From: Desmodesmus armatus
Lineage: Eukaryota; Chlorophyta; Chlorophyceae; Sphaeropleales; Scenedesmaceae
Direction of reading: 5' to 3'
Length of the DNA stretch: 64,000 nt
Assembly: GCA_007449985.2 (NCBI GenBank)
Contig: VIIQ02000664.1
Location: 310,001-374,000 of the forward strand
Below are positions 1 through 13,071 of this stretch, in pieces. The notes beneath the pieces are model-generated. The model made no database searches. It saw only the letters and a list, made by a program, of their open reading frames with translations, and was not told where the DNA came from. Numbering within the stretch: position 1 is the first letter of the stretch; every line of letters begins with the position of its first letter. A program made the position numbers and the translations under genes.

Positions 1-35
1 GAGCCCTCAGACCTAGCACCACCAAGCTGGCACAC

Positions 36-1736
36 CTTGCTGTCCCTCTCTGTCACCAGCGCGCTGGTCTTGCTGAGCTCCTGCTGTGCGCTCTCCAGCG
101 ACTTCTGCAGCAGCTCCAGCTCAGCAGTCTTGCTGCTGACGCCCGCCTCAGAGGTGGACAGCTGCTGCTGCAGCTGTGCTGCGTGCTCCTCTGCTTTTGC
201 AATGTCAGCCTGCAGCCAACAGTGGGGCATGGGGCATGCATAGTTATCTCAAAATTGCGTGTCTCACACCCACAGTGCAAACACTGGCGCTCACCAGCTA
301 GCTGCTCGTTGCAGACAGAAGCAGTTTCTGAGCAGGCACCCACGCACAGGCTCATGCAGGGGGTCCCACGCAAAGGCGCCATGACTGAACATCATGACCA
401 AAAAAAAAACACAAAAAACATCATGACCAGCATACCTTGAAGCTGCTGATCTGCTGCTCCAGCTCCTGCTGCACTTTCTGCACCTCCTGCTCCAGCTCAG
501 CAACCTTCTGCTGCTTCTCAGTGGCGTCCTGCTCCCACTGCTGAGCGTCCATCTCTGCCTTGCCCTTGCAGGACAGCAGGTGCCAGCCCAGAGCCCTGCG
601 CACACAGCACAACACGCGCTACCACTGTCAACACATGTGCCCACTTATAGAACTACAGTCGGTGCCTGAGTGTATCAGCCTGCCAGCAATCGGTTGGGTG
701 AACATAGCACACCCTGGAGTAGCAGTAGCTGCACTCTCTACGCTCCTGCTGCCAGGCTTCACAGTGCTGACCCTGCGTGTGACTGGTGCTGTGCAACTAC
801 GAGGCACTTTTGAAGCTGATAGAAGGCGGTGTTTAGACACGCGCAGCCTCACTTCAGCTCCTTGATGACTGGCCCCATCTCCTCCAGCTTCTTTGCTGGC
901 AGTGTGCCCTTCTTGAAGGTCAGCTTCCTGCACGACCACAACAGCACAGCACAGCATAGCAGAGCACATGTGCGATGGAAATGAGCAGCCGAGTGTGCTG
1001 CAAGTGTGTTCAGTAGCACATACAGGGCCTTGATTGCATGTGCGCAAATGTGCTGCACTCAAATGATCCTCTGCGCCTGCAGGCATGGTGGCTCTGCAAA
1101 CATGGGCACACACTGGAAGAGTTTATCTGAGCTGCAGAAGGTATGCACACAACTCTGTGCGGAAAATGAGCCCAGATCAGCTGCAAGGTGTGCACACCTG
1201 TTGAGCACGTCGTCTGCGGTCAGGCCAGTGCGCTCTGCAATGTCATCCCATGTCTCCTCAGCCTTCGGCTCAGCAGCAGCTGCTGCTGCGGCTGCAGCTG
1301 CGGCTGCAGCTGCGGCTGCAGCAGCCCCACCCCGTCCTGCAGCTGCTGATGATGTTGTGCCAGCTCCACTGCGACCTGCTGCAGCAGATGAGCTTGCGCT
1401 GCGTCCTGTTGCTGCTGCTGCTGAGCGATCAGACCTGGCTGATGCAGTGCGGGTGGGACGCTTGGCCTCTGGAATGCCCTCCAGTGGCCCTCCACGCCGC
1501 TTCCTGTCCAGCACATTTGACTGCAGGACAAGATAAATGCAGCAGGAACCCGACACAGTCAGGCCGTGCAGTGCTGCTTTATTCGGTGTGCTCCAATCAC
1601 AGGCGCAACTGGCTGTTGATGCGCAACCGTCATGCTGCCACCCATTACTGACCTTCTCAGCAAGCGGCTCTGGACCCCCTCCTGTTGGGGGCACTTTGGG
1701 TATCCTGCTTTCTCTTCTCACTACCGAGCCATCCAT
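36..1736 (-). CDS. Coiled-coil protein, N-terminal part (3' end outside window)
   Basis: Five exons on the minus strand join in phase: 1653-1736, 1198-1520, 853-927, 436-595 and 36-209. A clean donor at 35/34 shows that the gene continues past the left edge. The start ATG at 1736 opens a basic, Ser/Pro-rich tail (MDGSVVRRESRIPKVPPTGG), followed by a basic patch (LDRKRRGGPLEG), an Ala-rich stretch of about 20 residues encoded by GCN repeats, and a helical segment (ETWDDIAERTGLTADDVLNR). The last two exons are heptad-like coiled coil rich in Glu, Gln and Lys. About 272 residues are visible. A basic tail with a RIPKV-type microtubule-binding look followed by coiled coil resembles the tail and stalk of C-terminal-motor (kinesin-14) kinesins, but no motor domain is in the window, so this is only a suggestion. 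Any cytoskeletal or kinetochore coiled-coil protein would fit equally. Confidence 0.72.
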
Positions 1737-4235
1737 GGCTCAGCAGGACGCCCTGCAGGTTGAGCAACAATGGGTGCAGCTGTTGAGCAGCGGTGCAGCA
1801 GTTGACGTTGTGTTGTGCGTGCATTTCATCTTGAGACGTAAGAGGTCAAGGAAAGTTGCACCACACATACATAAGCTGAAACACTCATGTAAGATGAATA
1901 TCATCAACCACAGCTACAATGCTGCTGCATCAACATTCGAACCAGGTGATGGTGGAGCAAGTTGTGCGTCCTGCATGCCCTACCTTGCTTCGCAGCAGAG
2001 CAGGTGCAATCCAAGTGTTATGTCTTCTTCACCAGCACACTTGGCCTGACGCATGCGCCCTCAACAAGGGAGCAACACTGCTGCACACCAACACAAGAGT
2101 GGTTGACGGGCTGAGTTTACGAGAAAACAATTTCAAAAGGGTAACGAAGCATGATCAACGAGTGCAGGCGGGGAATCGGTACACGTAGAAATTCAAACTC
2201 AAACCTGGCCAGGGTGTAGTACCACAAAAGCACAAGAAGCCCAGCCATCAATGCTGCCGACGTTGTTGCATGCGTCCGGCTGCAATAACGAAAGTAGACA
2301 CCAAGCCTCGGGCCAAGTACCCCACAGGGGATCAATTTGACAGCTGCTGTTGTTGATCAGTGCGACTGGTTCATCAATGGCAAGCGCTCTGCAAACACAA
2401 GCACGATACTCAAATGATATGTCACCAAGAGGCTCAGCAAGCACGTGCTTGCCTCTCTGTGGTGTTCAGAGACTGTTCTGGAGATGTGGGCATGGGGAGC
2501 GCCCCCCCCCCCTTCCCCTCCAGCTCTCACTCGTTTTACACCATGTGTCTGTCTTCTGTGGTCACTACGTTGCTACAAGCTGTGTTCAAGGTTGGGTGGG
2601 TCTGATACGTTGGATAGCGAGGCTTTGGGCGTTGTGCAAGAGAAGCAGAAGCTGGCACTGGACAACAAGCAATGCTGCTGCCAATGACAAAAAGCTACAG
2701 AAGCACTGCGAGTTCCAATCTGCTGGGTGAACATCCCAGAGCTGATAAATGAGAGTGAGCTGGCAGTCAGGCACAGCTGCCTGGTGCCCTCTTCAGATAT
2801 GAAGTTGATGGGGGCTGATATTACAAACACCCAGGTGGGGACGAAGCTCGTCCTTCAAGGGAGGGTTGGGGGTGAGTGTGGGTATTGGCCCATGAGTTGC
2901 ATTCAGAGATAGATGTCATGGTGACCAGTCATAGAGATGACACACTAGTCTCATGAGTGCGTTCCGATTCGCACACAGGGGTGCTGTGGTTAATCATGTG
3001 TCAGCAGAGGGAGTGCATGCGGACTCATACATGCTCAATAGGATGTGTATGCATGTGTGGGGCGGGGGCATCCAAGTCTGCAAAAGTGCAAGGTATCATT
3101 GGCAAGTGAGAGGGTTCGCACGTGTTGGGATCATGACACTGGAGAAGGGCACGTGCCTTTGGGAGGCTTAGCCTGTTGAGATGGTAGCCAGTTGGAAGCA
3201 GCTGGATGAGTGTCTCTACCAGTTTGTTGAGAGTCTCCACCCGTTTATTGTCTTTCTGTTGGGGGTTGATGAAGGAGCGGGGGGGGGGGGGGGCATGTGG
3301 CGTGGCAAAGGCATTGGCGCCATGGGGTATCCAAGTGGTGATTTTCCAGGCGGAGGAGACGTCGGAGGACAGCCGGTGTGTCAGTGACGGTACCCCTGTC
3401 CATAAAGAGATTGGCTGCACTCAGTCTCTATTCATAAGGTATCGGGAATAGCAAGAGAGGGAGAGCCCCACGACTTACTGCACACACAAATTGCTGCTTT
3501 GCCACTGGCTACACTGTAGCTGGAGGCTCCAGAAGCAGCAGGCAGCAGAGGAGGCAGCAGCAGTAGCAGATTGACCTAGGTGCAACCAACCCTGACAGAT
3601 ACAGCAGCTCTCAACGTGTGCTCTGTGACTCAACAAGTCCTGGCAGTCAATGCAGCAGCAACAGCCTGAGCAGCATCAACATGGGTGACTGGGTGTTGTG
3701 TTATGGCAAGGATGCCCTGGAACCAGCACAGCACACGCCCAGAACCACAAGTCATCGTGACTAACATGACAAAGCGGTGTATTGCGCTTGCTGCAGATCA
3801 TAACAGGAGCACAGCAGAGGATTGCGCACATGATCTGTCGGCCCAACTTGAGATGCTCTTGAGGATGGGTCACGACGTTCTCGTACCTTGTTCGTTAATG
3901 CGTATCATCTGATCCTACCAACCAGTGGCATGATGACTGCACCATCAGTGCAGTGCATCCCAGTGCCACCACGCATGCCATCTGCCTGCACCAACAGGTG
4001 AGGTCACCTGTCACATGGTCAAACCTCCCACCTTGGCAGGACGGTTTCTACCTGCACACCGTACGTGCAGCCAGCAGGGAGCACCATACTGTTGTATGTG
4101 CTTTTGTACACTTTCTGAGAGCACGAACGCCTGCGGTGTGTTTTCTTTCGGGCACGGAAAGGCAGCACGGATAGGGAGACGACCACGACAGATCGCCTCG
4201 ACGATGCAGCCTGAGCGATAAATCCTTGTTTTGTA
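1737..4235. other. Divergent intergenic region between coiled-coil gene and ZNFX1-like gene
   Basis: About 2.5 kb separates the two divergent start codons, so it should contain both promoters. I see no convincing exon here. Open frames are short and lack matching splice sites. The only notable features are a poly-G run near 3275-3293 and a poly-C run near 2501-2512. No TATA box can be assigned with confidence. Confidence 0.5.
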
Positions 4236-7200
4236 ATGCCTCCAAAGGCCACAGGGCTGGGAGGTGAGCCGCTAGGCACCATCACACTTGTTGCCCTGTT
4301 GCTTCCTTCTTTGAGTGACCCGCCACAACTGATGGCCTTGCAGGTCGCAGTCGAGGGGGAGGCAGGGGAGGTGGCCGCTCCAGGGAACCCAGCACCAACA
4401 GCGGCCATGACCAAGGGACTGCCTCTTCTAGCGGAGGCGCAGTCACCGGCAGCAGCAGTAGTGACAGGGGCCGTGGCAGAGGACCAGGCACCAGAGGCCG
4501 AGGGCGAGACCGCCACAACCCTGGACGCAGTCAGAGTGCAACTGCAGCTGCAACCTCCAACCCTGCTGGCAGTGCAAGTGCCCAACCCCAAGCAGCTGCC
4601 TCTTCCAGCAGTAGCGCAGTCAGCGGCCGCAGCGGCAGCAACAGGGGCCGTGGCAGAGGGCCAGAGGGCACCAGGGGTCGGGGGCGAGGTGGCGCCAACC
4701 CTGGACGCAGTCACAGTTCAGCATCAACAGCAGCGGCAGCTTCCAATAGCAGTGCCAACAGCAGGGCGGGGCATGGCAGCAGCAGCGGCAGTGACGCCCG
4801 GCGCTTGGGTGTTGCAGACATGAGGGAGCTGTTCAAGCGGCTGCTGAGAAAGTGAGCGGGTTTCAGCAGCTAGTGGATTCAGGCACTGACTTTTGTTGGG
4901 AAAGTCGCTTGGGCAGCCGCTTGCACAGGTGCTGAAACCCAGGACAAGAGGCGAAAGCGAAAACCTTGCAGTCTTCCAATAGGGAGACCAGCTGCACATA
5001 CTCAGGGTAACACTGGCATGCTGGCCTGCAGGCAGTGCATGTGTCAAGCTTTCGCGTGTGCCACTGCTTCGTGCGTGCACTGAGGGCTTGACAGTGGGGC
5101 TGGCATCAACACCGCATGCATATGAACCTTGCTTCTTCCTTCAATGGCCTGGCATCCGCTGCAGCAGGATCCACAATGCAGTCCAGCACTGCTTTACCAC
5201 ACATATGTTGAAGTTATGTTATGTTGCTGCTTCTGTGTGCCCTGCAGGCTTACCAGCGGTCCCCGCCGGCCTGAAGACCTGGCCCTCTTCCTTGACACAG
5301 CCTGGCAGCTGCTGCAGCTGGATGGAGAGGAGGACAGGGTGCTGCAGGCACTGGCTGACAGAGGGACTGCCAGCAGCCAAGAGAGTAGCAGCAGCGGTGT
5401 GGGTCCTGGGGGGCTGCGGCTCTTGCAGCACCTGGCACAGTCAACAGCAGCTGGGTCTGACTGCAAGCTGCACAGTTCGGCAAGCATGCAGCAGGTACGC
5501 AGGGTGTGATCTTCATCTTACATGGTTGGGATGCAACAACCCAAGGCTAGCAGCGCTGAGTGAAGAGTGAAGGAACACAAGTGCTCAAGATGCACAATCT
5601 GACTGGCAAGTGAATGCACTGAGACAGTTTCATACTGTCAACACTGGCATGCACCAGCAGTGCATGCTGATGAAACTGCTCTTCATGCAGTGCAGGTGTG
5701 CTGTTACCAGTTCGACTAGGGTGCCAGTCGTCTTCAGTTGGACAATCCCATGTCCATCAAAACCTTGAATTTGCCACCTTCTTTTGCTGCCTTGTAGGCC
5801 TCCAATGCACTCCCCTTCCTGCAGTGCTTCGTGCCACTGCTGCGGCTGCTTGGCGACCAGCAAGTCAAGACCTAAACCCTGCAACAGTACACCAACCCCA
5901 TCTATGCCACGATGTACAACAATGTGGACCATGCAAGGGCGGCTACTGTGCTGAGGGGCCTGGCTGCACAGGCTGCAGGAGACCCGTTTGCTGCTGCAAG
6001 CAGCGCAGGGGTGGGGTTCAGGTGATCATGGCTGTAAATATGTGCCGTATGCACCGCCCAAGGCCTGTTGGTCGCTGCTGTAGTGTGCAAACATGTACAG
6101 CCGTACCGTGTTGACATGCTACTCTTTGACATCCTGGTGGACAGTTGAAGCTTGCTCATGGCTAGCAGAGATGCCCTCACACTATCAATGCTCCAGGCGA
6201 ACTCACTAAGATGTGCGGTCAGCAACGTGCCAGTCCAAGCATCATGAGGCCCGCTAAGCTTGCTGTTTACAGTGTGAGCTTGTTACTGTCTGTTGCGCTG
6301 TTGCTAGGGGCCCCTGGCAACCAACCTGCTGGCTGGAAGTGCTGGAGCCCCTTGTGGGCTACCTGCTGGAGCTGCCTCGCAGGTTCAGACAGCTGGACAC
6401 TTGGGAGCAGCAAAAAGCAGGTAACAGCCTGAGGTGGAGATGCTGCGGCAGCGGGCCATGATGTAAGAAGAGCACGATTGCCTTGCTGAAGGCTGCGACT
6501 GCATTTCTGAACCAGCAATTTTGTGTTGCTGACAAGAGTCACATGGACCTCTGTGCACAGAGTAGGGCATGCCCTGCCGGTACCTGGGCGCACTCCCGGT
6601 ACCTGGGGCTATAGTCAGCTGAGTGTCTGATGATTTCATGTGTGGAAGCCAGCAACATATGGTGCTCCCTACCTTGCAGGCATCCAAAGCCTGTTTGCTG
6701 CTGCTGAAGACGTCTTCAAGACAAGAGTCATGAGTCAGGCTGAAAGCCACCGGGACGCACGAGCCAAGAGGCTGCAAGACAGCATAAGGATGCTTGCACA
6801 GTAAGTGCTGCTGCTGCCGCCGCTGCCAACTGGCTGCTGCCCCTGCAAGGTTTGTGGTTGCTGCTGCAGCTGCAAGCACTGCTGGACGCTGCCAATTGCT
6901 GTTGCTGTTGCTAGCAGAGTGCTGTTGGGCGCATGGCCCATTGGGCCTTGGGCCCTTGGGTGGGCCTCTCCCCCCCCCCCCTGATACATCATGTATCCGC
7001 CTTCAGGCTGCGCAAAGCCCAGAACAACCGACGACATGTCATGTTGGTTGCTTGCAGGCCTCTTGGACACCTGCAGCAGCAGTCCCAGAACCTGACGGAG
7101 CAGCAACGCAGCACCCAGCAGCGTGCGCAGGCGGCTGCCAGGCGAGCTGCTACATCAGTACCACGCTCTGACCCACCAGGTAGGTGATTGTTGCCAGTTT

Positions 7201-10200
7201 CAGTAGTTCACATGTAAAGCTTTCCTGACCGACACTGCGCAACATCCCAAAGCACGAAGGGAAGACTTGCGCAAAGTGTGCACTCTGATGGCATGGCTAC
7301 AAGCACAACGTCGTCAAGCATGTTTTGACGGCATGAGTCATGGCAGATATGAGCAAGGTCAGCTATTCAATAGGCCAAGCTGACTGCCGTGCTTGCAACT
7401 TATGGTCGTGTGCTGCGTGATGTGCAGGCAGCCTGAACCCTGGGGGACGTCCCCGTCACGACAACGACCACGTGGATTTCAAGTGCATCAGCATCACACC
7501 CACGCAGCAGCAGGTGCTGTGCACCAAGGCGCCATTCCTGCCAAGCAACAGGTGAGGCGCCTTGGTTGCGTCATGCACATAACCGATTATGGTTGGTAAA
7601 GGTCCGTAGCTAGTGTGGCATGGAGCTACCAACCAGTATGAAGAGCGACACACTGTGAAGACAGCACAGTACGCACCCACCTCCGGTCTGTGTTGAATTG
7701 CCTGACAGTAGCAGTGTCAGCCTGGCTCAACCCTACTAGGACAGTGTGCCAGCCACCACAAGCATGCCGCAACATCATGCATGTGGCCACACCAGTGGGC
7801 TTGACCAAGCCGTCCCCTCATCTACAACATGTACTGCCCTGCAGGATTGACGGCAGCGGTGTGCTGGTGGCTGAGGGCGTGGGCGCTGTGCAGGCTCACC
7901 TGGACCTGCACTTCAGGCTGATGCACCATGACCTGCTGGCTGAGCTCATTGACGCAACCTGCTGCTTCAAGGCTCTTGGGGGCATCGGCATGTTGAACGC
8001 ACGCCAGAAGCGACAGGTGCGCAGAGGCAGGGGATGGTGACCGTGACTCCTGCATGGGCAATAAATTGCAAGCAAGACATGTGTTACTGTCGCAGTGCGC
8101 ATGCTCCATCAGGCCAATGCAACGCCTTACTGTGGGCAGGTAATCAACCGTCAAGTGCCCACCAGAAGTCGACCGTCCACTTCCTGACAGGATGTGCAGC
8201 AAGCTCATTCACCCCACCCGGGCCCGCTGTGCTTGCAGGGACGAGGGGGCAATACACGCGTCGACCTGCTGGACGGCGCCAGCCTTACCTGCTACAGGCG
8301 TGTCACTGTTGAGAGCCTGATGGCTGATCCACGTCAGGGCGTCTACTTCGAGGTGTCCTTCGACGAGCCGGACTTTGTGCGCAAGATGCGGGTTCGCGAC
8401 AAGGTATCATGCACACGCTGCAGCACGTTGCATCCTGCACACAAGCAGCGACTGGGCGCTGGAAAGGCATCCGTTTTCTCTTTCAACAGCTTGAACTTGT
8501 TTGTGGTGAAGTGCTTGGATGCTCGTGTCATTGGACTGTTATCGTTGGACTTTTATCTTGCACACGCTGAGCCGTTTGCGTTTCACGCAGGTCGACCATT
8601 GGAAGAACTCCAAGCAGTTGGGCCACGGCACCCTTGTCGCTCTGTGGTACGAGCCCCGGTCAGCAGACGACCCGCAGATCATCTTCGCCACGGTATCGGA
8701 CAGGGACGCACGCAAGCTGGCCGGGCAGTTCTCAGAAGCATCGTCAGGCCCAAACAGCAGCAGCAGTGCTGTCAGGAGCAAGCTTGGCATCACCCTGCAA
8801 GACCCTCGAGGCACAGAGCTGCTGGTGCAGGCGTGTGTGGGCGAGGGCCAGCTGGCTTCAGGGAGTGAGGGGCGTGAGGTGGTGCTGCTGCAGGCTTCTG
8901 GCAGCTTCTTTGCAGTGGAACCCATGCTGAGGGCTTTGCAGCGCCTTGTGGTCCTGCCCTTCTCCCAGTACCTTGTCCCTGCGCTAACTCAGCAGGGTGA
9001 GTGGCGGGGTGGTGGCAAGATGGTGGGAAACATGCCATGCGGGGTTTTCACACTGGACTTCTTCCTTTGCATACTGTCCTTGCACATCAAGTCGCCCACA
9101 CGCCCATCGTACTGGTCTGCAGACTCCATGATTGATCACCGGTACCGCCTGACCTTCAGAAAGCATCGTAAGATCACCTGACGTGTGCTGTTGCCGCAGG
9201 GGATGTGCCGCTGCCCACATACCTGGCGGATGCCGCCCTCGACTTCACCAGCATCCTGACAGCGCCCAAGGGGTCATATGAGTGGAACAGGTGAGCTGAC
9301 TGGTGTGGTTGCTGACAATTTGCTTGAAGTCCGAATACGTTTGCGCACATGCACCCCACGTGCCAGCAGCGACAGAGTGGTGCTTTTCAGGTGCATATGT
9401 AATTGTTGTGTAGGCAGCCTGCATGAGTCTGGACTGTGGGTAGGCCGTGCATGGCTGGAGTGCATGTCTTAGTGAGTTGACGGCTAAGCACTTGCGCTGC
9501 TGGTTTGCAATGTACCGTTGTCTGCAGGCTCCAGCGTGTGCAGCTGCAGGGTCTCAACAGGGGTGTGCTGGCACAGCAGCTGGTAGCATCCACCACACTG
9601 GACAAGGCACAGGCAGATGCCCTGGTGGCGGGCCTGACGCGGGAGATGTGCTTGATACAGGGACCACCAGGCACAGGTGTGTGTGCTGGGCAGCACTGGG
9701 CTGGAGTATATCCTGCGAGTGTTTCTGCTAGGCTGCACAGATTGTACCTCCACTTGGTTCTGTCATCCAGAAGTCATGGTTGCGACCACTTCATTCGGAA
9801 TGCAGTGTGAAAGGTCCTGCTTGAAGAAGTCTGTCTTTTTCTCGCAAATGTTTGCCCTGCAGTAACTCTGACACTTTACTGAGGTTTGGCATGTGAATGA
9901 TGCTGATGCATGCTTTGGTTTTGGCTGCTTATGCTGCTCGCAGGCAAGACCTACGTGGGCATCCAGATCCTCAAGCTGCTGATCGGCAACACCACCAACA
10001 GCCACCGTGACGCTGACAGAGGCCTAGGCCGTAGGCAGCAGCGCGGCTTCACCCCACTCCAGCCGGTGGCAGCACAGCCAGCGGCAGCGGCAGCGGCAGC
10101 AGGCAAGGCTGATGCCGGCCCCATCCTGGCTGTGTGCTACACCAACCATGCGATTGACAGTCTCCTAGAGGGTCTGCTAGATGCTGGGGTGGCTACGGGG

Positions 10201-12989
10201 CGTGGTGAGATGGTGCGCGTTGGTGGCGGCAGCAAGAGTGAGCGGCTGGCTGACCTGAACCTCAGAGAGGTAAGTGATACTATCACTCACTAGGCCGACG
10301 GACCCCTAACTTGTGCCAGACCTGGCCATGGCCGATTATTGCTGTCGCCCTAGCCAGTCGTACCCTGAAAGCTAGCCATAGCCACTCCAGCTGGTCAACC
10401 TGGGCTAGGGTCTGGTCAGGGTCTGGCCACCCTAACTGGTGTTCCAATTTTGTTAGGGTAGCCGGCTTAACCTGGTAAATGAAGAAAGGAGTAGCCAGCT
10501 AGGGGGGGTGTCGGCCTAGTGCACTACTAGGATCAGGGTACCATGAGGCGTGTCGGCAAGCTGCTTGCTGTGCCAAGCAGTATGTGTTGGGGATGTTGTA
10601 AACAAAGGCTTGGAAGGAGCTGTTCTTCCTCACTGGGCGCCTTACCTCAACCACTGAGTATGTTCAGGTTGGGCAGGGACCCTGGTATGCGGCAGCCAGT
10701 GTCAACCGAGGCAGTGCTGCTGTGCCTTGTTCCATATACAAATCTCTGCACCAGACAGCAGCAGCAGTCACTGCGGCATATTAGGCTATGCATAAGCTAT
10801 TGCTTGCTGTATCGACTCGCTGAGCTTGCTGACGGTGTCCTGTATGCTTGTGCAGCTTGGAGAGAAGGCGGGCGGGCCGCTGATACGTGAGTGCAAACAG
10901 AAGCAGGAGGACACTGAGCGACAGATGCGGCGCAAGATCCAACAGCTGAAGCGCGCCCAGCAGGACAGGTCAGTTGACTGAAATATCAGGCGCAGCTCAT
11001 TTTGTTTACTTTTTACTTTGCCACAAGCTGGCAAACAATCACACCTTGCTTCGAGCACAGTAGCAGCTCTCAGCTGAGGCTCAGATCAAGGTGGTCGAGC
11101 CTGGGCACATACCCACACTTCCAAAACTGTAGCAGTCAACCAGCTGCAAGGCGCCGCTTGCAACACCAGGCACATCACTGTCTAACCAGAGCCTGTGTTT
11201 TCCCCAAAAACTGTTCAACTCTGCCGCTGTCCATCTCTCTCCGTCCCTCCAGGCTGCAGCTGGATGATGTAAAAGGCCTCCTGCAGCTTGAGGCCCCAAC
11301 TCTTCTTACCGCCCTTCTGCAGCGCCAAGACGATATGAGAGACCTCAATAGCAGCGGCTGGCAGACAGTCACAGCCTCACACAAGTCCGCAGGTGCTGCA
11401 GCAGCTGCAAACGATGCGCTGCAGCACTGGGCTCGAGAAGACCCCGTGTCTGATTGGCACTTCAGGCAGCAGCTGCTGCAGGCGCGGCAGGAGGCAGCCT
11501 TGCTGCAGTGGATGATTGAGCAGGGGCTGGTGGATGAGAACGGCAAGCCGTGGTATTGTGCAGACTTTGCAGGGGCTCCTTCCCAGCCTGGAGGCACAGG
11601 TGATTTCCTAAGTCTACATGGAATGAATGCACGCATGGGCCCAGTGGCGGGGTTTGGTGCAGGACTGCTGCTTTTCCCCCTGGACGGTTGGAACAGACAT
11701 GCATGCCTGTTACATGGCCTCCTTGGCGCTAACATAAGGCAGCTGCAGCTCACCGCTGCATACACATGTTGGACACGGTTCCTGCACATGGTTGCTGCAC
11801 CACTTGTCATACGTGCTTGCAGGCTTTGGTGGCTGGGTACCTCCTGTATGGCAGCAGCCAGCTGTGCAGCTGTCCAACCAGTTTGCCGCTTTGGCCCTCA
11901 GCAGCAACCCACACAGCACACCACAGCACGCCACACAGCAGATGGCACCTGGATTCGCTCCTCCACAGCACCCAGCAGCACATGCCATGATGGCGGGCAG
12001 CCCACTATTCAGCACACATGCCACAGGCATGCAGCAGCAGTACCACAGCCCAACGCTCTTCAACCAGCAGCAGTTTCCGCAGCAGGCAATGCCCATGGTG
12101 CCGCCTGCTGATGTTCAAGCTGCCTGTCAGAGCCGTAGGCAGCTGCAGGAGCTGCTGCAACAGGGTGACCCCTCCATGTTCAGTCAGCACGAGCGCAAGG
12201 CGGTGCTGGCTTACCTCAAGACAGAGCTGCTGAGTGGTTATGCTGGTGGGTGTTGGGCAATTCTGAGTGATAGCTAGGCTTGTAGCATGATTGCTGGGTG
12301 GTTTCAGCTGCATGCTTTGACTGCAACAACTTGAAAGAGAGAGACTGGATGATTGCAGCAGGTAACGTCTGCTGTGGGTCTTTGGAGCGTGGAGTGTGGT
12401 CTGCATCCTGTGAACCAGGCAGGCACGTGTCGCGCCGTGCTGTGCTGTGCTGCAGATGCTATCAAGGACCACCAGGAGGACTTTGAGAGGGCACGCACCA
12501 GGCTGAGGGAGCACTACGACCTGAAAGACCTTGCGGTGAGACCAGCAATAGGTTTGATGGCAGCATGATGATTAGCAACCAACTGTGCTCCTGCCAGCCG
12601 TGTGCTGGGCAGTGATCAGCAGACGCATGTTGAAACATGCAGGTGAAGCGCCCGGGTGGTGCACTAGCGCTGTCAGCAATGTCCCATTGGTCAGGCCTCA
12701 CAGGGCTGTGTCACAGTCCGATTCGACCAGTTTGACTCATGCGCATGTTGTGCTGTGGCTTTTTTCTCTGCCAGCTTCGAGTCCCTAGAGATGTCTAGAC
12801 GTAGTTGCATGTGTAACCCACAGTTTATGCAAAACACCACAATGAGACTCTCGGATGTGTCTGCTGCAGGGTTTAGGGGTTATGGATGCTTGACCCCTAG
12901 GGTGTCTTGTGCACCTGGGGGCATGGTGGGGATGTGGGGCTGCGGCGCAGTCACACACGTTCTCCCCCTGGCCATGCCTGGCACTCCGC

Positions 12990-13071
<82 letters not shown>

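Noticed and set aside
5873..5875. TAA reassigned to glutamine, as in some ulvophyte green algae
   Set aside because: Only one in-frame TAA occurs in about 2775 codons, while TAA, TAG and TGA end other frames normally. A code change would show many more.
12993..13068. (CT)n tract as a promoter or GAGA-type regulatory element
   Set aside because: It lies deep inside a long gene, just before an acceptor, and behaves like an expanded polypyrimidine microsatellite.
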